The translations under genes were made by a program, and so were the position numbers. Positions 24,758 through 33,736 of a DNA stretch of 64,000 nucleotides are shown piece after piece (position 1 is the first letter of the stretch; each line of letters begins with the position of its first letter). The notes beneath the pieces were generated by a model. The model did no database searches and was not told the origin of the DNA. It saw nothing but the letters and a program-made list of their open reading frames with translations. The stretch comes from Dactylosporangium vinaceum (GTDB taxonomy: Bacteria > Actinomycetota > Actinomycetes > Mycobacteriales > Micromonosporaceae), in contig NZ_CP061913.1 of the NCBI RefSeq assembly GCF_019904175.1, forward strand, positions 2,542,001 through 2,606,000. The letters are read 5' to 3'.

Positions 24758-24793
24758 CAGCCCCGGCACGTCTTCACCGACGTGCCGGGGCTG
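24758..24793 (+). terminator. Intrinsic terminator-like hairpin (14-bp perfect stem)
   Basis: CAGCCCCGGCACGT pairs exactly with ACGTGCCGGGGCTG across an 8-nt loop, 50 nt after the 42-residue ORF, followed by a T/G-rich run. Confidence 0.75.
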
Positions 24794-24892
24794 TTCTGGT
24801 TGTCGGGCCCCGGCCCTGCGGCTCGGCTGGGCGGTTCGGTTTGGCGGCTCGCTGTCCGGCTCCGACGTCGGGGCTCCGCTGCCGGCCGTGGG

Positions 24893-24946
24893 GATGACTA
24901 GGCCCGGTGTGGATGACTAGGCCGGGTCGAGGGTCGAAGATACGTA
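24893..24946. promoter_or_regulatory. Second GATGACTAGGC pair with TACGTA
   Basis: GATGACTAGGC at 24893-24903 and 24912-24922 (19 bp apart), then TACGTA at 24941-24946, ahead of the second short ORF. Same elements as the 24433-24510 region. Confidence 0.55.
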
Positions 24947-25022
24947 ACAGGTGCAGATGGCAGAGGCCCCTTACGTCGCGACGATTGGACCGTCAGCGAA
25001 ACAGTCCGGCCGAGGAGTCCAG

Positions 25023-25214
25023 ATGATGCACCCGGTTTTTCTCTACAGTCAGCTTCAGCACCGCCAGCAGGGCCTGCTGGGCCTCGAGATCCGCCGCGGC
25101 GCGGCCGGGCGGGACGCGCGCCGCCTCTGGTGGCGCTGGTCGCGACCGTCACAGCCGGAGGAGCGCCCTCCCGCCGGTAGGCTGGTGACGTGCGGGCCAG
25201 CCGTAGCGGAATGA
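25023..25214 (+). CDS. Short basic protein upstream of LuxR regulator, unknown function
   Basis: ATG-ATG at 25023/25026 after an AGTCCAG region; 63 residues. The N-terminus (MMHPVFLYSQLQHRQQGLL) echoes the 42-residue ORF at 24579, and a Trp/Arg patch (RRLWWRWSR) follows. Its last 25 nt overlap the LuxR start. The real product could be shorter. Support comes from the shared promoter motifs and N-terminal similarity, not from a known family. Confidence 0.4.
   Translation: MMHPVFLYSQLQHRQQGLLGLEIRRGAAGRDARRLWWRWSRPSQPEERPPAGRLVTCGPAVAE
25178..25183 (+). promoter_or_regulatory. Leaderless -10 box (TAGGCT)
   Basis: TAGGCT ends 6 nt before the GTG at 25190, supporting that start for the LuxR regulator. 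Confidence 0.5.
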
Positions 25215-27952
25215 GCCAGGTGATGGTCGGCCGCGACGATGAGCTGCGCCGGTTGCGCCGCCTCGCCGACGGGTCCGAGCCCTCCATCGCCATGCTCGGC
25301 GGGGAGCCGGGCATCGGCAAGAGCCGTCTGGTCCAGGAGCTGATCGCGGGCCTGCCCGAGACCGTTCCTGTGCTCGACGGCCAGGCCGACCCCGGCACCC
25401 TCAGCCGGCCCTTCGAGGTGCTGCTCGGCGCCATCGACAGCAGCCGCCGCTCCGAACTGCTCGACCCCGAGCCGCTCCGGGTCGTCACCGACGCGTCCCG
25501 CTCGATGATCGACCGTATCCAGGCCGGGCTGGAGATCGTGCAGCAGCTGACCGAGCCGGGCACGTCGCTCGTCGTGTTCGAGGACCTGCACTGGGCCGAC
25601 TCGGAGAGCGTCGCGCTGTTCGAGCGGATCGCCGAGCTGCCCGGCAGCCGGCTGCTGATCGGCACCTACCGGCCCGACGAGATCACCCGCCGGCACCCGC
25701 TGGCCGACCTGCTGACCCGGCTCGAACGGCGCTACACGGTGACAAACGTGCGGCTCGAGCGCCTGAGCCTGGCCGACACGTCGATGTTCCTGAAGTCCGC
25801 GACCGGGCGCCCGCCGACCTACCGGACCGCGCTGTCGCTGCACAACCGCACCGGCGGCAACCCGTTCTTCCTGGAGGAGCTGCTCAAGGCCAACGGCGAC
25901 GCCGACCTTGACACGCTGTGCGACAGGCCGCTGCCCTGGAACATCGCCGAGGCGCTGCGCCGCCAGCTCGACGACCTCGACGACGCCGAGAAGCGCATCG
26001 TCGAGGCGGCCGCCGTCCTCGGCCGTAAGGTCCCGTTCGACCTGCTCGCCGCGGTCACCGGCTTCGACGAGAACGAGCTCATCGACGGCCTGCGCGACCT
26101 GGTCCGCCGCGGGCTCATGGTCGAGACGGGCGACGACGAGTTCAGCTTCCGCCACGCCCTGACCCGCGAGGCCCTGGTCGACGAGATGCTCGCCCGCCAG
26201 CGCCGCCGCCTCCACGAGCTCGCCCTGGAGACGCTGCTGTCCACCGGCAGCAAGGACTACGCGCTCGTCGCCCACCACGCCAAGGGCGCCGGCCGCTACC
26301 TCGACATGGTGGAGGCCGCGCGCCGCGGACTCGTCGTCTACCTGGAGATGGGCTCGCCCTACCAGGCGCTGCAGCTCGCCGAGATGGGCCTCGACGAGCT
26401 CCCCGACGACGTCGAGCTGCTCTCCTGCGGCGCCCGCGCGGCCTGGCTCGCCGGCCTCCTCGACGACGCGCAGGAGCTCGGCCGCCGCTGGCTCGACGCC
26501 GCCGCCACGGGTGACGAGCGCGCCGACGCCCTGCGGCTGCTGGTCCGGCTCAGCTGGGAGGTCGGCAGCAGCGGCAGCATGCAGGAGCGCGCGGCCCAGC
26601 TGCGCCGCGAGATCGCGCACCTGCCCGACGGGCCCGCGAAGGCGCAGGCGTATGCGGCGATCGCCCAGGCGTACATGCTGCACGACGACACCGAGCGGGC
26701 CGTCGCCTGGGCCGACATGGCGATCGCCCTCGGCGAGGAGCTCGGCCTGCCCGCGGTCTGGCTGGCCGGCAAGGTCGAGAAGGGCTCGGCCCTCGTCAAC
26801 GTCGCGGCCGGCGTCGACGAGGGCGTCAAGCTGCTCAACGAGGCCGCCCAGGAGGCCGAGGAGGCCGGCGAGTGGCTGCTGGCCGCGCGGTCGCTCAACA
26901 ACCTGTACAACCTCCTGCCCGGCGGGCCCGCCGACTGGGCCGCGGCGCTGGAGCGGATGCGCACCTTCGCCGAGCGGGCCGGGTTCGAGTCGCTCGCCGT
27001 GGCCGCGTACTTCCAGGGCCGCGCCCGCCTGGCCGTCCAGGAAGGCAACCTCAGCGGCGCCTTGGCCGAGCTCGAGGCCGCCCGCCGCCGCGACAAAGGA
27101 CTCCTGCGCACCCGCAACGGCAGCGACTACCACGGCGTCTTCTTCACCGGGCTGCTCCTCGAAGCGGGCGAGCTCGACAAGGCCGACATGGTGATCCGCG
27201 GCCTGATCGAGCAGTCCAACGACGCCTACACGATGCTCACCCAGACCTCGGTCCCCGGCCTGCAGTTCCACCTGGCCTGCCGCCTGGGCCGCATCGACCT
27301 CGCCCGCGACCTGCTCCGCACCGTGCTCGACGCGGTCCGCGTCACCGGCGTCACCGGCCGCGACTTCGCCCACGACATCATCTCCGCGGGCCTCGCCGCC
27401 GGCCTGAGCGCCGACGAACTGCGCCCGATCGCCGCCGCCATCGACGACCCGCTCTTCGACGACGCGTACCGCTGGCTGGCCGACGCCCAGATCGCCGAGG
27501 CCGCCGGCGACACCCCGGCCGCCCTGCGCCTCTACCGCCGCGCCACCGCCGAGCCCACCATGCTCCTCCCGGCCCAGCGCGGCACCGGCCACCTGGGCGC
27601 CGCCCGGTGCCTCATCGCCGCGGGCGACCTCGACGGCGCCCGAGCCGAGGTACGCGCGGCCGAGCCCCACCTGGCCCGCTGGGCCGGCTGGCGCGTCGCC
27701 GAACTGGCCGCCCTGCGCAGCCGCCTCGGCCTGAGCGCGCCCACGGCCGGCGGCGACGAGAGCCTGACGCCTCGAGAGCGCGAGGTCGCCGTCCTGCTGG
27801 CCGAAGGGCTGACGAACGCCGAACTCGCCCGGCGGCTGTACATCTCGCCCCGGACCGCAGCCGTGCACGTGTCAAACATCCTGAGCAAGCTGAACCTGGA
27901 GTCGCGTACGCAGATCGCGGCCTGGGTCAAGTCCCGCCCGCCCGCGCGGTAG
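25190..27952 (+). CDS. Large LuxR-family ATPase regulator (LAL/STAND type)
   Basis: 920 residues. N-terminal AAA/STAND ATPase: Walker A GGEPGIGKSRL (about 37-47), Walker B-like LVVFEDLHWAD. Then comes a long TPR-like helical repeat region (about 390-840) and a C-terminal LuxR helix-turn-helix (LTPREREVAVLLAEGLTNAELARRLYISPRTAAVHVSNILSKLN). Such LAL regulators are pathway activators in actinomycetes. GTG 25190 fits a leaderless -10 box; ATG 25211 is the alternative. A hairpin across the stop codon (27937-27965) should end the transcript. Confidence 0.93.
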   Translation: MRASRSGMSQVMVGRDDELRRLRRLADGSEPSIAMLGGEPGIGKSRLVQELIAGLPETVPVLDGQADPGTLSRPFEVLLGAIDSSRRSELLDPEPLRVVTDASRSMIDRIQAGLEIVQQLTEPGTSLVVFEDLHWADSESVALFERIAELPGSRLLIGTYRPDEITRRHPLADLLTRLERRYTVTNVRLERLSLADTSMFLKSATGRPPTYRTALSLHNRTGGNPFFLEELLKANGDADLDTLCDRPLPWNIAEALRRQLDDLDDAEKRIVEAAAVLGRKVPFDLLAAVTGFDENELIDGLRDLVRRGLMVETGDDEFSFRHALTREALVDEMLARQRRRLHELALETLLSTGSKDYALVAHHAKGAGRYLDMVEAARRGLVVYLEMGSPYQALQLAEMGLDELPDDVELLSCGARAAWLAGLLDDAQELGRRWLDAAATGDERADALRLLVRLSWEVGSSGSMQERAAQLRREIAHLPDGPAKAQAYAAIAQAYMLHDDTERAVAWADMAIALGEELGLPAVWLAGKVEKGSALVNVAAGVDEGVKLLNEAAQEAEEAGEWLLAARSLNNLYNLLPGGPADWAAALERMRTFAERAGFESLAVAAYFQGRARLAVQEGNLSGALAELEAARRRDKGLLRTRNGSDYHGVFFTGLLLEAGELDKADMVIRGLIEQSNDAYTMLTQTSVPGLQFHLACRLGRIDLARDLLRTVLDAVRVTGVTGRDFAHDIISAGLAAGLSADELRPIAAAIDDPLFDDAYRWLADAQIAEAAGDTPAALRLYRRATAEPTMLLPAQRGTGHLGAARCLIAAGDLDGARAEVRAAEPHLARWAGWRVAELAALRSRLGLSAPTAGGDESLTPREREVAVLLAEGLTNAELARRLYISPRTAAVHVSNILSKLNLESRTQIAAWVKSRPPAR

Positions 27953-27965
27953 CGCGCCGGGCGGG
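27937..27965 (+). terminator. Hairpin spanning the LuxR stop codon
   Basis: CCCGCCCG (27937-27944) pairs with CGGGCGGG (27958-27965), and inner CGCG pairs with CGCG around the TAG stop; followed by TCGTT. Confidence 0.5.
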
Positions 27966-28113
27966 TCGTTCGGGCGGGCTGCGGTGGTTGGGCGGCGGTC
28001 TTTGCTCGGGGCGTCGTTGTCGGCTGGGTTGCGTTTGTGCGGCTGGATAGCGCGGGGAACTGGGCGGGGTGGAGATACTCCCGTGGGCTGATGTGTGGGT
28101 TGGCGGGAGTGTC

Positions 28114-28119
28114 TAGCAT
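28114..28119 (+). promoter_or_regulatory. Leaderless -10 box (TAGCAT)
   Basis: TAGCAT is 7 nt before the ATG at 28127. Confidence 0.5.
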
Positions 28120-28126
28120 CGGTGGC

Positions 28127-28381
28127 ATGTCGTGGTCGGTGACCACCCTGCTTGCCGCGTGGGCCTTCGTCGGCTCGCCCGGTGACATGCTCGCCGTGGC
28201 GACGGCCGTGCTGGCCGCCGTTGCTGTCGTGCTGGCTTCTCGGCTCGTGGCCGGAGCGCCGGCGGGTTCTGCCCGGCTGCTGGTGCTGCCCGCGCGGGCT
28301 CGGAACGGGCTCGGCCGGATCGTGCGCTCGGTCGATCCTGATGCCGCGGGTCGGCCGCGGCCTCGGGCGCCTGGTATCTGA
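28127..28381 (+). CDS. DUF6412-like small membrane protein, YidC-associated
   Basis: 84 residues with two hydrophobic helices (about 3-17 and 23-41) and a basic, proline-rich cytoplasmic tail. Length and arrangement fit DUF6412 proteins, which accompany short YidC/Oxa1-like genes in actinomycetes; the YidC-like gene is indeed next on the same strand, 0.9 kb away across a repeat block. ATG at 28127 is supported by a leaderless -10 box. Confidence 0.6.
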   Translation: MSWSVTTLLAAWAFVGSPGDMLAVATAVLAAVAVVLASRLVAGAPAGSARLLVLPARARNGLGRIVRSVDPDAAGRPRPRAPGI

Positions 28382-29256
28382 AACTCGCGCGTACCGCGGA
28401 CTGCCCTCCGGCTGCCCTGCCTCCTGGATGCCGTGCCTGGCGATTGCCCGGCTGCCCCTGTTTCCGTGTTGCCCGTTGCCCGGTTGCGCGACTGTCCGGC
28501 TGTCCGGTTGTCAGGCTGCGCAGCTGCGCGCCTGTCCGGTTGCGCGCCTGTCCGGTTGCGCGGCTGTCCGGTTGCGCGGCTGTCCGGTTGCGCGGCTGTC
28601 CGGTTGCGCGGTTGTCCGGTTGCGCGGTTGTCCGGTTGCGCGGTTGTCCGGTTGCGCGGTTGTCCGGTTGCGCGGTTGTCCGGTTGTGCGCCTGTCCGGT
28701 TGCGCGGTTGTCCGGTTGCGCGGTTGTCCGGTTGCGCGGCTGTCCGGTTGTGCGCCTGTCCGGTTGCGCGGCTGTTCGGTTGCGCGGCTGTTCGGTTGCG
28801 CGGCTGACCTGCTTCGCGGCGCCTTGGCGACCGTTGACCGGCAGCGTGGCCGCGTCTCGCGTGAGGAGTCTGCCCGTCTGACCTAGCCCGATCGGCCGCA
28901 GCGGCGGCTCGGCTGCGTTGGCCCCTGAGCGTCTTCGGGCTTGGTGGTCGGCTCGGCTGCTGTGAGCGCGTTGCGGTGCGGGCGATCGTCGGACGGTTTG
29001 GCTGTGGTTGTCCATTGGCGGCGGCTGGGGCTGGGCGGGTCTCGGCGGCGGCTCTGCTCGTGGTGTGCGTGGGCTGTTCGTCCGGTGCGCGAATGCACAT
29101 CTTCAACGAGATCGACATGGCCGGCCTCGGTTTTCGGGGCTTGGCGCTGGTGTCGCTCGGGGCTCGGCCCTGTGCGGCGCACATCTGTGCGCGTTTGGCT
29201 CGGCTGGTGCCTGCGCGTGGTTTCGTTTGACGTTCTTGACCAGAAGGGTCGAGGTT
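28382..29256. repeat. 16-bp minisatellite (about 20 copies) and flanking gap
   Basis: From about 28484 to 28806 a 16-bp unit CTGTCCGGTTGCGCGG repeats about 20 times with few changes. Because 16 is not a multiple of three, every frame gives a 16-residue repeat (Cys/Arg-rich on plus, Arg/Thr/Gln-rich on minus), so the long frames here are artefacts. The remaining 450 bp to 29256 show no supported gene. Confidence 0.85.
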
Positions 29257-29841
29257 GTGGTGCATCATGTGCTGCTCGTGCTCGCCGGGGTGCTGGGATC
29301 GGTGCCGGCGGCGATTGTGGTGGCGTCGCTGGTGTTGCGGGCCGGGTTGTTGCCGTTGAGCGTTCGTGCATATCGGGCTGAGCGGATACGGGCGTCATTG
29401 GCGCCGGCGCTTGCCGGGCTGCGGAAGCGGCACGGGCACGAGCCCGTCGTGCTGGCCGAGAAGTCGGCGGCGCTCATGCGGGAGGCCGGGTCGGGGCCGT
29501 TTGCCGGGCTGCTGCCGATGCTCGCGCAGGCACCGTTCGCCTGGGTGCTGTACCGGGAGTTCACCAACGGCGGCATGCGCGGATACGACCTGCTCGGCGC
29601 CGACCTCACCCAGCGGCTCTCCGCGCAGCCCGCGCTGCTCGCCGGATGGTTGATCGTGTGCGCGCTGGCCGGGATCGCCGTGTGGAACGTGCGGCAACTG
29701 CCGGAGGGGTCGCCGCGGTATGTGCGGGTGCTGTCGTTCGGCACCGTGGTGTTCGCGGCGTTCGTGCCCGTCGCGGCGGGGATCTACCTGGTGACCACCG
29801 GGCTCTGGACGGCCGTCGAACGGTGGTACTTCCGGCGCTGA
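29257..29841 (+). CDS. YidC/Oxa1-family membrane protein insertase, short form
   Basis: 194 residues. Family features: RAGLLPLSVRAYRAER near the N-terminus, the cytoplasmic hairpin LAPALAGLRKRHGHEP, then GPFAGLLPMLAQAPFAWVLYREF, and three or four membrane helices. It lacks the large periplasmic domain of proteobacterial YidC, normal for Gram-positives. It is smaller than the housekeeping actinobacterial YidC near dnaA/rnpA, so probably a second, accessory copy. Start ambiguous between GTG 29257 and 29260; AGAAGGG lies upstream. Confidence 0.8.
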   Translation: MVHHVLLVLAGVLGSVPAAIVVASLVLRAGLLPLSVRAYRAERIRASLAPALAGLRKRHGHEPVVLAEKSAALMREAGSGPFAGLLPMLAQAPFAWVLYREFTNGGMRGYDLLGADLTQRLSAQPALLAGWLIVCALAGIAVWNVRQLPEGSPRYVRVLSFGTVVFAAFVPVAAGIYLVTTGLWTAVERWYFRR

Positions 29842-29863
29842 CTACCGCACAGGGCAGTGGTGC

Positions 29864-29905
29864 AAGGGCGGGGCACTCGGAGTACACCCGAAATGCTCCG
29901 CCCTT
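29864..29905. terminator. Bidirectional terminator-like hairpin between convergent genes
   Basis: AAGGGCGGGGCA (29864-29875) pairs with TGCTCCGCCCTT (29894-29905) with one G-T pair; 18-nt loop. It lies in the 80-bp gap between the YidC-like gene and the ABC operon. Confidence 0.7.
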
Positions 29906-29921
29906 GGCTCTTGCAACGTGG

Positions 29922-30635
29922 TCAGCCGGTCTCGCCGGCGATGGACAGCGTGCGCAGCCGCTGGATCGCGTAGAGCGTCGACGCGAGTGTGAACACCGCG
30001 GCCATGACCAGGCTCAGGGGCACGGCGACGTTGCCGTGCAGGAGGTCGGTCGGGGCCAGCCAGTCGACGATCGCCTGGACGTACTGCTGGATGGAGAGCT
30101 TCTGCGTGCCCGTCAGGATGTTGCCCAGGACGCCCTCCCAGAGCACGACGTACGCCAGGCCGACGAGCACCGGGCGCCGGCTCAGCACGCTCAGCAGGAC
30201 GAACAGCGAGCAGTAGGCCAGGGAGCCGATGACGCCGCCGACGAACAGGGCGAACGCCAGCGGTGGCTCGCCGGCGATCAGGCCGACGACGAAGAGCGGG
30301 ACGCCGGCGAAGACCGCGGTGACGCCGGTGGCCACGGCCAGCTTGGTGAGGATGATCTCCGAGCGGGGCAGCGGCTTGCTCAGGATGTGGGTGATCGTGC
30401 CGTCGTCGATCTCGGACCCCAGGACGCCGGTGCCGATGATCAGGGCGATCACCGGGAGGACCGCGGAGAAGCCGAGGCCGCCGATGACGCCTTCGCCCCA
30501 CTCGGCGGGCGCCGGGCCGAACGCCTTCACGATCAGGGTGAGGCCGATGAGCAGCAGCGGGAGCGGCACCAGGAGCCAGATCCGGCGGCGGCCGAGCAGG
30601 CCCCGCGTGGTGATCATCGCGACTGTGGCGTTCAT
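29922..30635 (-). CDS. ABC transporter permease (second module)
   Basis: 237 residues with about six membrane helices, ABC-2 type. The N-terminus is MNATVAMITTRGLLGRRRIWLL; the stretch GSEIDDGTITHILSKPLPRSEIILTKL is typical of ABC-2 permeases of the NosY/GldF style. The ATG overlaps the upstream ATPase stop by one base (TGATG), so the two are translationally coupled. Last gene of a four-gene operon with two ATPase/permease pairs. Exported substrate unknown. Confidence 0.88.
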   Translation of the reverse strand: MNATVAMITTRGLLGRRRIWLLVPLPLLLIGLTLIVKAFGPAPAEWGEGVIGGLGFSAVLPVIALIIGTGVLGSEIDDGTITHILSKPLPRSEIILTKLAVATGVTAVFAGVPLFVVGLIAGEPPLAFALFVGGVIGSLAYCSLFVLLSVLSRRPVLVGLAYVVLWEGVLGNILTGTQKLSIQQYVQAIVDWLAPTDLLHGNVAVPLSLVMAAVFTLASTLYAIQRLRTLSIAGETG

Positions 30636-31546
30636 CAGGCACCCACCAGGTAGGAGAAGACGCTTTCCAGGGACTCGTCGGCCGGGATGAGGCGGCGCAC
30701 GCGGACGCCCTCCTTGAGCGCGACCCTCGGCAGGGCCCGGGTGAACGTGCCGTAGTCGGACGCGCGCACCTGCAGGCCGGTGGTGTCGATGTCGACGCCG
30801 GCGACCGAGTCCTGGGCCATCAGGGCGACCGCGAGGCGGCGGTCGTCGCTGGAGCGGATGGTGAAGACGTGCGGGCGGTTGGTCATCAGGCGCCGGATCG
30901 TGCGGAACTCGCCGGACGCGGCCAGGCGGCCGGCCACCATGACCTGCACGGTCCCGGACACCTGCTCGACCTCCTCCAGGATGTGCGAGGAGAACAGCAC
31001 GGTGCGGCCGTCGTCGCCCATCTTGTGCAGCAGGTCCATCATGTGGAAGCGCTGCCGCGGGTCCATGCCGTTGAACGGCTCGTCGAGCAGCAGGACGCTC
31101 GGTTCGTGCACGAGCGCGGCCGCGACCCGGATGCGCTGGCGCATGCCCTTGCTGTAGGTGTCGATGCGGCGGTCCTGGGCCGGCTCCATCTCCACCAGGG
31201 CGATCGCCCGGCGGGCCGCCTCGTCCGGGTTGGCGAGCCGGAACAGCTTGGCGCTGGCGAGGACGAACTCGTGCCCGGTCAGGAAGCCGTGCACGCTCTC
31301 GCGCTCGGACACGAGGCCGAGGGTGCGGTACACGTCCGGGTTGCGCCAGGTGGGAGCGCCGTCCACGGTGAGCGAGCCGCGCGAGGGCGCCAGGAAGCCG
31401 GACATCATGTGCAGGAGCGTGGTCTTGCCGGCGCCGTTCGGGCCCAGCAGACCCGTGACCCCCGGCCCGAGCGTCATCGTCACGTCGTTGACGGCGACGA
31501 CATTGCCGTACCACCGCGAGACGTGCTGCAGATCGACAGTACTCAT
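30635..31546 (-). CDS. ABC transporter ATP-binding protein (second module)
   Basis: 303 residues: Walker A GPNGAGKTTL, Q-loop region, signature YSKGMRQRIRVA, Walker B LLLDEPFNGMD, switch His in FSSHIL. A C-terminal extension of about 90 residues is as in exporters with an accessory domain. Pairs with the permease at 29922, and follows the first permease by 1 nt on the minus strand. Confidence 0.93.
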   Translation of the reverse strand: MSTVDLQHVSRWYGNVVAVNDVTMTLGPGVTGLLGPNGAGKTTLLHMMSGFLAPSRGSLTVDGAPTWRNPDVYRTLGLVSERESVHGFLTGHEFVLASAKLFRLANPDEAARRAIALVEMEPAQDRRIDTYSKGMRQRIRVAAALVHEPSVLLLDEPFNGMDPRQRFHMMDLLHKMGDDGRTVLFSSHILEEVEQVSGTVQVMVAGRLAASGEFRTIRRLMTNRPHVFTIRSSDDRRLAVALMAQDSVAGVDIDTTGLQVRASDYGTFTRALPRVALKEGVRVRRLIPADESLESVFSYLVGA

Positions 31547-31547
31547 C

Positions 31548-32414
31548 TCAGGCGGCCACCTTCCGGTAACGCTGGAGCAGGAGCAGGAGCGAGCCGCCGA
31601 ACAGGACCACGGCCCCGACGCCGTACGCCCAGCCGAGATTGCCGATCGGCATGCCGCCGTTCTCGGGCGCGCCGAACATCCACTGCTCCACGCCCATCAT
31701 CAGGAACATCGGGTTCACCAGGAACGCCAGGTGCTGGATGGTGTCGTTGCCGAGCGTGGCCAGGATCGCCGCGATCGGCGAGGTGATGAGGAAGACGCCG
31801 ACAATGAACGCGGCGGCGAACGCGCGCCGGCCCGACAGCGACGCGACGAGCAGCGAGATCGAGCCCAGGATCAGCGCCCGGATCAGCGCGGCGGCGAGGC
31901 CGGGGCCGAGGTCGCCGAGCTCGTCCCAGGCGCCGGAGAAGCCGTCCGTGCGGGTGAACACCGCGCCGATGTAGATCAGCAGCTGCGGTACCGCGAGCAG
32001 GATGATCACCGCGGTGCCGATGGCGCCGAACTTGGCCAGCGCGTAGTCGGTGCGCGACAGCGGGCGGGAGAAGTACAGCGGCAGCGTGCGGTCGCGCAGA
32101 TCCCTGGACACCAGCTCCGGGGCGACGATGGCCAGGAACAGCATGACCGGGTAGCTGAGGCCGTCGACGTAGGCGCGGTACGACATCAGGGTCTGCCCGC
32201 TGATCGACCGGTAGGCGATGACGACCACCGCGACCAGCAGCACGATGCCGATGATCATCCAGGGGAAGATCTTGGCCTTGGCCCCGCGCCCGATGCCGAA
32301 CGCCGCGCGGACGCTGTGCTCGTAGAGGGAGCGGTTGGCGTACCAGCGGCCGAGGCGCGGCCCCGTGTATCGCTGGTAGCCGATGTCATGGATGACACTA
32401 GTCTGCGGCGCCAC
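31548..32414 (-). CDS. ABC transporter permease (first module)
   Basis: 288 residues, about six membrane helices, ABC-2 type, with the cytoplasmic N-terminal segment IHDIGYQRYTGPRLGRWYA seen in actinobacterial ABC-2 permeases and LVSRDLRDRTLPLYFSRPLSR before the second helix. GTG start, overlapping the upstream ATPase by 17 nt. Works with the ATPase at 32398. Confidence 0.88.
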   Translation of the reverse strand: MAPQTSVIHDIGYQRYTGPRLGRWYANRSLYEHSVRAAFGIGRGAKAKIFPWMIIGIVLLVAVVVIAYRSISGQTLMSYRAYVDGLSYPVMLFLAIVAPELVSRDLRDRTLPLYFSRPLSRTDYALAKFGAIGTAVIILLAVPQLLIYIGAVFTRTDGFSGAWDELGDLGPGLAAALIRALILGSISLLVASLSGRRAFAAAFIVGVFLITSPIAAILATLGNDTIQHLAFLVNPMFLMMGVEQWMFGAPENGGMPIGNLGWAYGVGAVVLFGGSLLLLLQRYRKVAA

Positions 32415-33351
32415 GGCCGGCCTCCTGAGCGCTCAGCGCGGGTGCGGTGACGGAGTGGGTCTGGAACAGCTCGGCCACCCGGTGGCGGCGCTGGTCGAGC
32501 CGGTGCAGCGGCAGGTCCAGCTCGGCCACGGCGACGAGGATGCGGTCGTACATGTCCTCGCTGTCCAGCGGCACGTTGAGCGCGGCACCGTCGCGGCTGG
32601 CCGAGATGCCCAGCTCCGCGAGGCGGGCGGTGAGCTGGTCGACGCCCTCGGACACCTCGACCATGAGCACGTCCCGGCTCGTCGTCATGTCCTCGACCGT
32701 CGCCGAGCGCAGCAGCCGGCCGCCGTCGATGGCGATGATCGAGTTGCAGATCCGCTCGACCTCGCCGAGCAGGTGCGAGCACACGACGATGGAGATGCCG
32801 AACTCGGTGCCGATCCGGTGGACCAGCTCCAGCATCGCGTCGCGCCCGGCCGGGTCGAGGCCGTTCGTCGGCTCGTCGAGCAGCAGCAGGTCCGGGTCGT
32901 GGGCCAGGGCCTGGGCCAGCTTCACCCGCTGCTTCATGCCCGTCGAGTAGCCGCCGATCTGCCGGTACCGCTCCTCGTACAGCCCGACGTGCCGCAGCGC
33001 CTCCGATGCACGCTCGCGTGCGGCGGTAGCCGGAAGACCGCTCATTCGCGCAAGGTGCGTGACGAACTCGGCCGCCGACACCTCGCCCGGGAGGCAGTCG
33101 TGCTCCGGCATGTACCCGACCCGCGAGCGCACCTGCTCGGCGTGCGTGGTCGGGTCGAGCCCCAGGACGCGAAGCTCGCCGTCGGAGGGCGGCAGGAGAC
33201 CCAGCATGATCTTGATGAATGTGGACTTTCCGGCGCCATTGGCCCCGACCAGACCGATGATCCCCGGCTCAACGGCCAAGGTCAGCTCCGACAGGGCGGT
33301 GACGCCACCCCCGTAGCGCTTCGTCAGCGCCCGCGTCTCGATGAGTGTCAC
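32398..33351 (-). CDS. ABC transporter ATP-binding protein (first module)
   Basis: 317 residues: Walker A GANGAGKSTF, signature YSTGMKQRVKLA, Walker B LLLDEPTNGLD, switch CSHLL. First gene of the operon; GTG at 33351. Two complete but different ATPase/permease pairs in one operon suggest either two exporters for related substrates or one heteromeric complex (inference). Confidence 0.93.
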   Translation of the reverse strand: MTLIETRALTKRYGGGVTALSELTLAVEPGIIGLVGANGAGKSTFIKIMLGLLPPSDGELRVLGLDPTTHAEQVRSRVGYMPEHDCLPGEVSAAEFVTHLARMSGLPATAARERASEALRHVGLYEERYRQIGGYSTGMKQRVKLAQALAHDPDLLLLDEPTNGLDPAGRDAMLELVHRIGTEFGISIVVCSHLLGEVERICNSIIAIDGGRLLRSATVEDMTTSRDVLMVEVSEGVDQLTARLAELGISASRDGAALNVPLDSEDMYDRILVAVAELDLPLHRLDQRRHRVAELFQTHSVTAPALSAQEAGRGAAD

Positions 33352-33520
33352 GTCGCCGAGACTACGGACCGTACACCCGCGCGCCTATCCGGAACGCACC
33401 TGAAAGCTGTTCCTTAGGGGTGCTACCTGTGATTCCTCTCAGGTTCGTCCATCACTCAGGTCAGGGTTCGTCTCGCCGAGTGCTCACTCACGAAGGTCGA
33501 CGAGGCGCCGGTCCGCACGC

Positions 33521-33639
33521 GGTCGCCGCGGTCGCCGCGGTCGCCGCGGTTGCGGCGGTCGCCGCGGTTGCCTTGGTTGCTTGCCCGTTGGTGCACGTTG
33601 CTTGCCCGTTGGTGCACGTTGCTTGCACGTCGGTGCGCG
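33521..33639. repeat. 9-bp (x6) and 21-bp (x3) tandem repeats
   Basis: GGTCGCCGC-type 9-mers fill 33521-33574; then TTGCTTGCCCGTTGGTGCACG repeats at 33577, 33598 and 33619. The 385-bp gap 33352-33736 otherwise shows no gene; it separates the end of the ebo cluster from the ABC operon. Confidence 0.85.
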
Positions 33640-33736
33640 TTGTGGACGTGGGTGGGTGTTGGGTCGCCTCGCCGTTGTGCGTGCCGGTCGCGGGTGCGTG
33701 GGCGTCGGTGCGCGTTTGGACACCGGGGTGTATCGG

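Noticed and set aside
24758..24793. Riboswitch or structured leader for the LuxR regulator
   Set aside because: It is a simple 14-bp stem with an 8-nt loop placed just after a short ORF and 400 bp from the LuxR start, so a terminator is the simpler reading.
28484..28806. Possible CRISPR-like repeat array
   Set aside because: Units are 16 bp and directly abut one another with no unique spacers, and no cas genes are nearby; it is a minisatellite.
29093..29230. 45-codon ORF beginning MHIFNEIDMAGLG
   Set aside because: No ribosome-binding site or -10 box at the right distance and no neighbour support.
28113..29398. Long open frames on both strands around the minisatellite
   Set aside because: The 16-bp period keeps all frames open; the peptides are simple repeats with no start signal.
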